Shown here in pieces: positions 5,822-6,403 of a stretch of DNA of 6,403 nucleotides. The translations under genes and the position numbers were made by a program. The stretch lies in contig JALRDI010000120.1 of assembly GCA_023257035.1 (NCBI GenBank), forward strand, positions 1 to 6,403. Direction: 5' to 3'. The notes under the pieces were generated by a model that worked only from the letters and a program-made list of their open reading frames with translations, did not search any database and was not told the DNA's origin. This stretch comes from Ilumatobacteraceae bacterium. GTDB lineage: Bacteria > Actinomycetota > Acidimicrobiia > Acidimicrobiales > Ilumatobacteraceae. Numbering within the stretch: position 1 is the first letter of the stretch; every line of letters begins with the position of its first letter.

Positions 5822-6403
5822 TCAGCTATCGCCACCTGATGCTTCTGCAACCTTCTGCTTGCCAGCAGAGATCCAAGGCATCATTCCGCGAAGGCGAGCG
5901 CCAACGACCTCAATTGGGTGCGCCTTGCCCTCTTCTTGCATGCGGTGGTAATTCGCACGACCAGATTCGCTCTCGTTCACCCACTCATCAGCAAACTGAC
6001 CGGACTGGATCTCTGACAAGACCTTCTTCATCTCGGCCTTTGTCGCATCGGTAACAATGCGAGGGCCACGGGTCAAGTCGCCATATTCAGCGGTGTCTGA
6101 AATTGAGTAACGCATACCAGCAATACCCTCTTCATACATCAGGTCGACAATGAGTTTGACCTCATGGAGGCACTCAAAGTACGCCATCTCCGGGGCATAA
6201 CCAGCTTCGACAAGTGTCTCGAATCCAGCCTGGACCAAACGAGTCAAACCACCACAGAGCACTACCTGCTCACCAAAGAGGTCAGTCTCAGTTTCTTCGG
6301 TGAACGTTGTCTCGATAACACCAGCGCGAGCACCGCCGATTGCGTCGGCGTATGACAATGCGATCTGCTTTGCTTGACCTGTCGCGTCCTGCTCGACCGC
6401 GAT
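5822..6403 (-). CDS. ilvC: Ketol-acid reductoisomerase, C-terminal part (5' end outside window)
   Basis: The frame is open to the right edge and ends at a TGA (5824 to 5822), giving 193 visible residues. An internal ATG at 6358 is not the start, because IAVEQDATGQAKQIALSYA continues the family sequence upstream of it. The enzyme converts acetolactate and acetohydroxybutyrate, by Mg-dependent alkyl migration and NADPH reduction, to dihydroxy acids of valine, leucine and isoleucine synthesis. The fragment holds the knotted C-terminal domain with the metal ligands Asp41 and Glu45 (TDLFGEQ), Glu77 and Glu81 (YFECLHEVK), and the substrate-contacting Ser102 in ISDTAEYGD (fragment numbering). The NADPH-binding Rossmann domain lies outside. 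Ending soon after this single domain fits the short class I form. It runs in the same direction as metY, but a strong hairpin separates them. Confidence 0.96.
   Translation of the reverse strand: MAVEQDATGQAKQIALSYADAIGGARAGVIETTFTEETETDLFGEQVVLCGGLTRLVQAGFETLVEAGYAPEMAYFECLHEVKLIVDLMYEEGIAGMRYSISDTAEYGDLTRGPRIVTDATKAEMKKVLSEIQSGQFADEWVNESESGRANYHRMQEEGKAHPIEVVGARLRGMMPWISAGKQKVAEASGGDS

Noticed and set aside
5822..6358. Internal ATG at 6358 as the start of a short reductoisomerase
   Set aside because: The family sequence continues in frame to the window edge (IAVEQDATGQAKQIALSYA), so the gene is cut by the window and not shortened.

Overview
The window looks like a chromosomal segment of an actinobacterium (Actinomycetota). 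The clues are the C-terminus of an actinobacterial-type PAC2-family protein at the left edge, start regions without Shine-Dalgarno sequences but with TANNNT boxes just upstream (leaderless style), moderately GC-rich coding sequence, and sulfatases resembling the long cytoplasmic mycobacterial Ats type. A planktonic Acidimicrobiia-like lineage is my best guess, but it is inference. I see no mobile elements, CRISPR arrays, tRNAs or rRNAs, and no gene-free stretch longer than about 155 bases.

Left part, + strand (1-4332): the 3' end of a PAC2-family gene is followed after 42 bases by two sulfur-ester hydrolase genes. The first (306-2003) is an alkylsulfatase-type protein with a metallo-beta-lactamase domain, an alkylsulfatase dimerisation domain and an SCP2-like C-terminal domain. 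The second (2008-4332) is a formylglycine-type (S1 family) arylsulfatase of 774 residues. They are separated by 4 bases, and the second gene's Shine-Dalgarno sequence lies on the first gene's stop codon, so they are almost certainly one translationally coupled operon. Neither has a signal peptide, so both probably act on imported or internal sulfate esters. Each has a substitution at a normally conserved metal-site position: HxHxDH reads HFHYVS in the first, and the Ca-binding Asp-Asp reads Tyr-Asp in the second.

Right part, - strand (4348-6403): metY (O-acetylhomoserine sulfhydrylase, complete) converges on the sulfatase with only 15 bases between the stop codons. Upstream of it is the 3' end of ilvC (ketol-acid reductoisomerase, cut by the window edge). 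The 154-base ilvC-metY spacer holds a strong GC-rich hairpin that should terminate ilvC, then a good metY promoter candidate whose 17-base spacer contains a 15-base perfect dyad, plus further TTAA/TTTAAA-centred palindromes.

Functionally, the sulfatase pair would liberate sulfate from organosulfates and MetY would assimilate reduced sulfur into homocysteine. A shared role in sulfur supply is plausible, but it rests only on adjacency. The most unusual material is the coupled pair of sulfatases with altered metal sites, and the metY promoter with its embedded dyad.
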